Assembly: GCF_001660815.1 (NCBI RefSeq)
Contig: NZ_LYMI01000024.1
Location: 1-64,000 of the forward strand
Origin: Xanthomonas nasturtii
Lineage (GTDB): Bacteria; Pseudomonadota; Gammaproteobacteria; Xanthomonadales; Xanthomonadaceae
Reading direction: 5' to 3'
Length of the DNA: 64,000 nucleotides
Shown in pieces: positions 63,492 through 64,000 of the stretch. The notes beneath the pieces are model-generated. The model saw only the letters and a list, made by a program, of their open reading frames with translations. It did not search any database and had not been told where the DNA came from. The translations under genes and the position numbers were made by a program. Position 1 is the first letter of the stretch, and every line of letters begins with the position of its first letter.

Positions 63492-63689
63492 TGCGGGCTG
63501 CTGCGCGCACCCGGATTGGCGGCACGCTGCCGATGGTGGTGCCGATGCGTCTGCGGCGAGGGCGTGAGGTGGTGGCGGTCGGAGAATTTGCATCTCTGCA
63601 CCTGCGAGGCATGAGGTCTGCGTGTGTGTCGCAAGACCACGCCTGCGAGCAGAAAACGCCATCCATGCCGCGCTATCGGGAACGCTGAC

Positions 63690-64000
63690 GTGTCATCGGT
63701 CGACGCATTTCTGACCTACCTGCAGGTCGAACGGCAGGTGTCGGCGCACACGCTGGACGCGTATCGGCGCGATCTTGCGGCCCTGGTGGCCTGGACGGCC
63801 GGGCAGAACCAGCAAGACGGCACGCAGCAGGATGCCATGCCACGCGACAGTGCACTGCTCGACAGCGCACATTTGCGGCAGTTCGTCGCGGCCGAGCATC
63901 GGCGCGGGTTGTCGCCCAAAAGCCTGCAGCGCCGCCTGTCGGCCTGCCGCAGTTATTACGCCTGGTTGCTCAAGCATGGTCGCATTGCGGCCAGCCCGGC
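63690..64000 (+). CDS. xerC: tyrosine recombinase XerC, N-terminal part (runs off window)
   Basis: 103 complete codons from a GTG at 63690 (MSSVDAFLTYLQVERQVSAH). The SAM-like core-binding domain is clear: HTLDAYRRDL, LRQFVAAEHRRGLSPKSLQRRL and CRSYYAWLLKHGRI. XerC with XerD resolves chromosome dimers at dif. A Gln-rich insert (residues 37-50) is longer than in Escherichia coli. The catalytic Arg and Tyr lie outside the window. It follows DUF484 after 198 nt, which holds nothing I recognise. Confidence 0.9.
   Translation, partial: MSSVDAFLTYLQVERQVSAHTLDAYRRDLAALVAWTAGQNQQDGTQQDAMPRDSALLDSAHLRQFVAAEHRRGLSPKSLQRRLSACRSYYAWLLKHGRIAASP

Overview
The window looks like a chromosomal segment of a plant-associated Xanthomonas. 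The evidence is high G+C coding sequence, a GH5-CBM2 endoglucanase of the EngXCA type, a GH5-like/expansin fusion, an OpgH (HrpM) glucan glucosyltransferase, the algZ-algR-hemC order, the lptM-dapF-DUF484-xerC order, and many short palindromic intergenic repeats of the kind common in that genus. The species cannot be fixed from sequence alone.

Layout. 1-0.2 kb: end of an IS5-family element cut by the window edge. 0.5-4 kb: small membrane proteins, a MarR regulator next to a frameshifted CPBP protease gene, and a YiiX-type cysteine hydrolase. 4.2-10 kb: two exported S9 peptidases facing each other and a DUF1615 lipoprotein. 10.4-17.5 kb: a membrane diguanylate cyclase, small exported proteins, a methyltransferase and an EamA transporter. 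17.7-23.5 kb: the expansin fusion, CycA, a CorA-type transporter and an AIM24 protein. 23.5-25.4 kb: an AT-rich island with one 512-residue gene, the best candidate here for a type III secreted effector. 25.4-36 kb: periplasmic trehalase, a proline-rich membrane protein, and an M16 peptidase between two GAF-domain signalling genes. 36.5-45 kb: a chemoreceptor, endoglucanase, SulP transporter, diguanylate cyclase and M28 peptidase. 45.7-52 kb: opgH, an esterase, algZR, hemC and a DUF481 outer-membrane protein. 52.5-64 kb: a WYL regulator, lipocalin, two more S9 peptidases, an aminotransferase, and the lptM-dapF-DUF484-xerC cluster, with xerC running off the right edge.

How it fits together. 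Much of the coding capacity serves the cell envelope and the outside: plant-wall attack (endoglucanase, expansin), peptide and trehalose scavenging, osmoregulated periplasmic glucan, and c-di-GMP or two-component signalling. Two items stand out. (1) The AT-rich gene at 23779-25317 has an imperfect PIP-box (TTCGC-N15-TGCGC) followed, 30 nt later, by a TATTCT -10 element. This is the HrpX promoter layout. Its product has a Ser/Asn-rich N-terminus and a possible Cys-His-Asp site near the C-terminus. (2) The GH5 half of the expansin fusion aligns closely with the endoglucanase 21 kb away, but both catalytic glutamates are replaced by serine, so it looks like a pseudoenzyme carrier for an intact expansin.

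No rRNA, tRNA or CRISPR array was seen. Function calls rest on motif recognition by eye; no database search was run.
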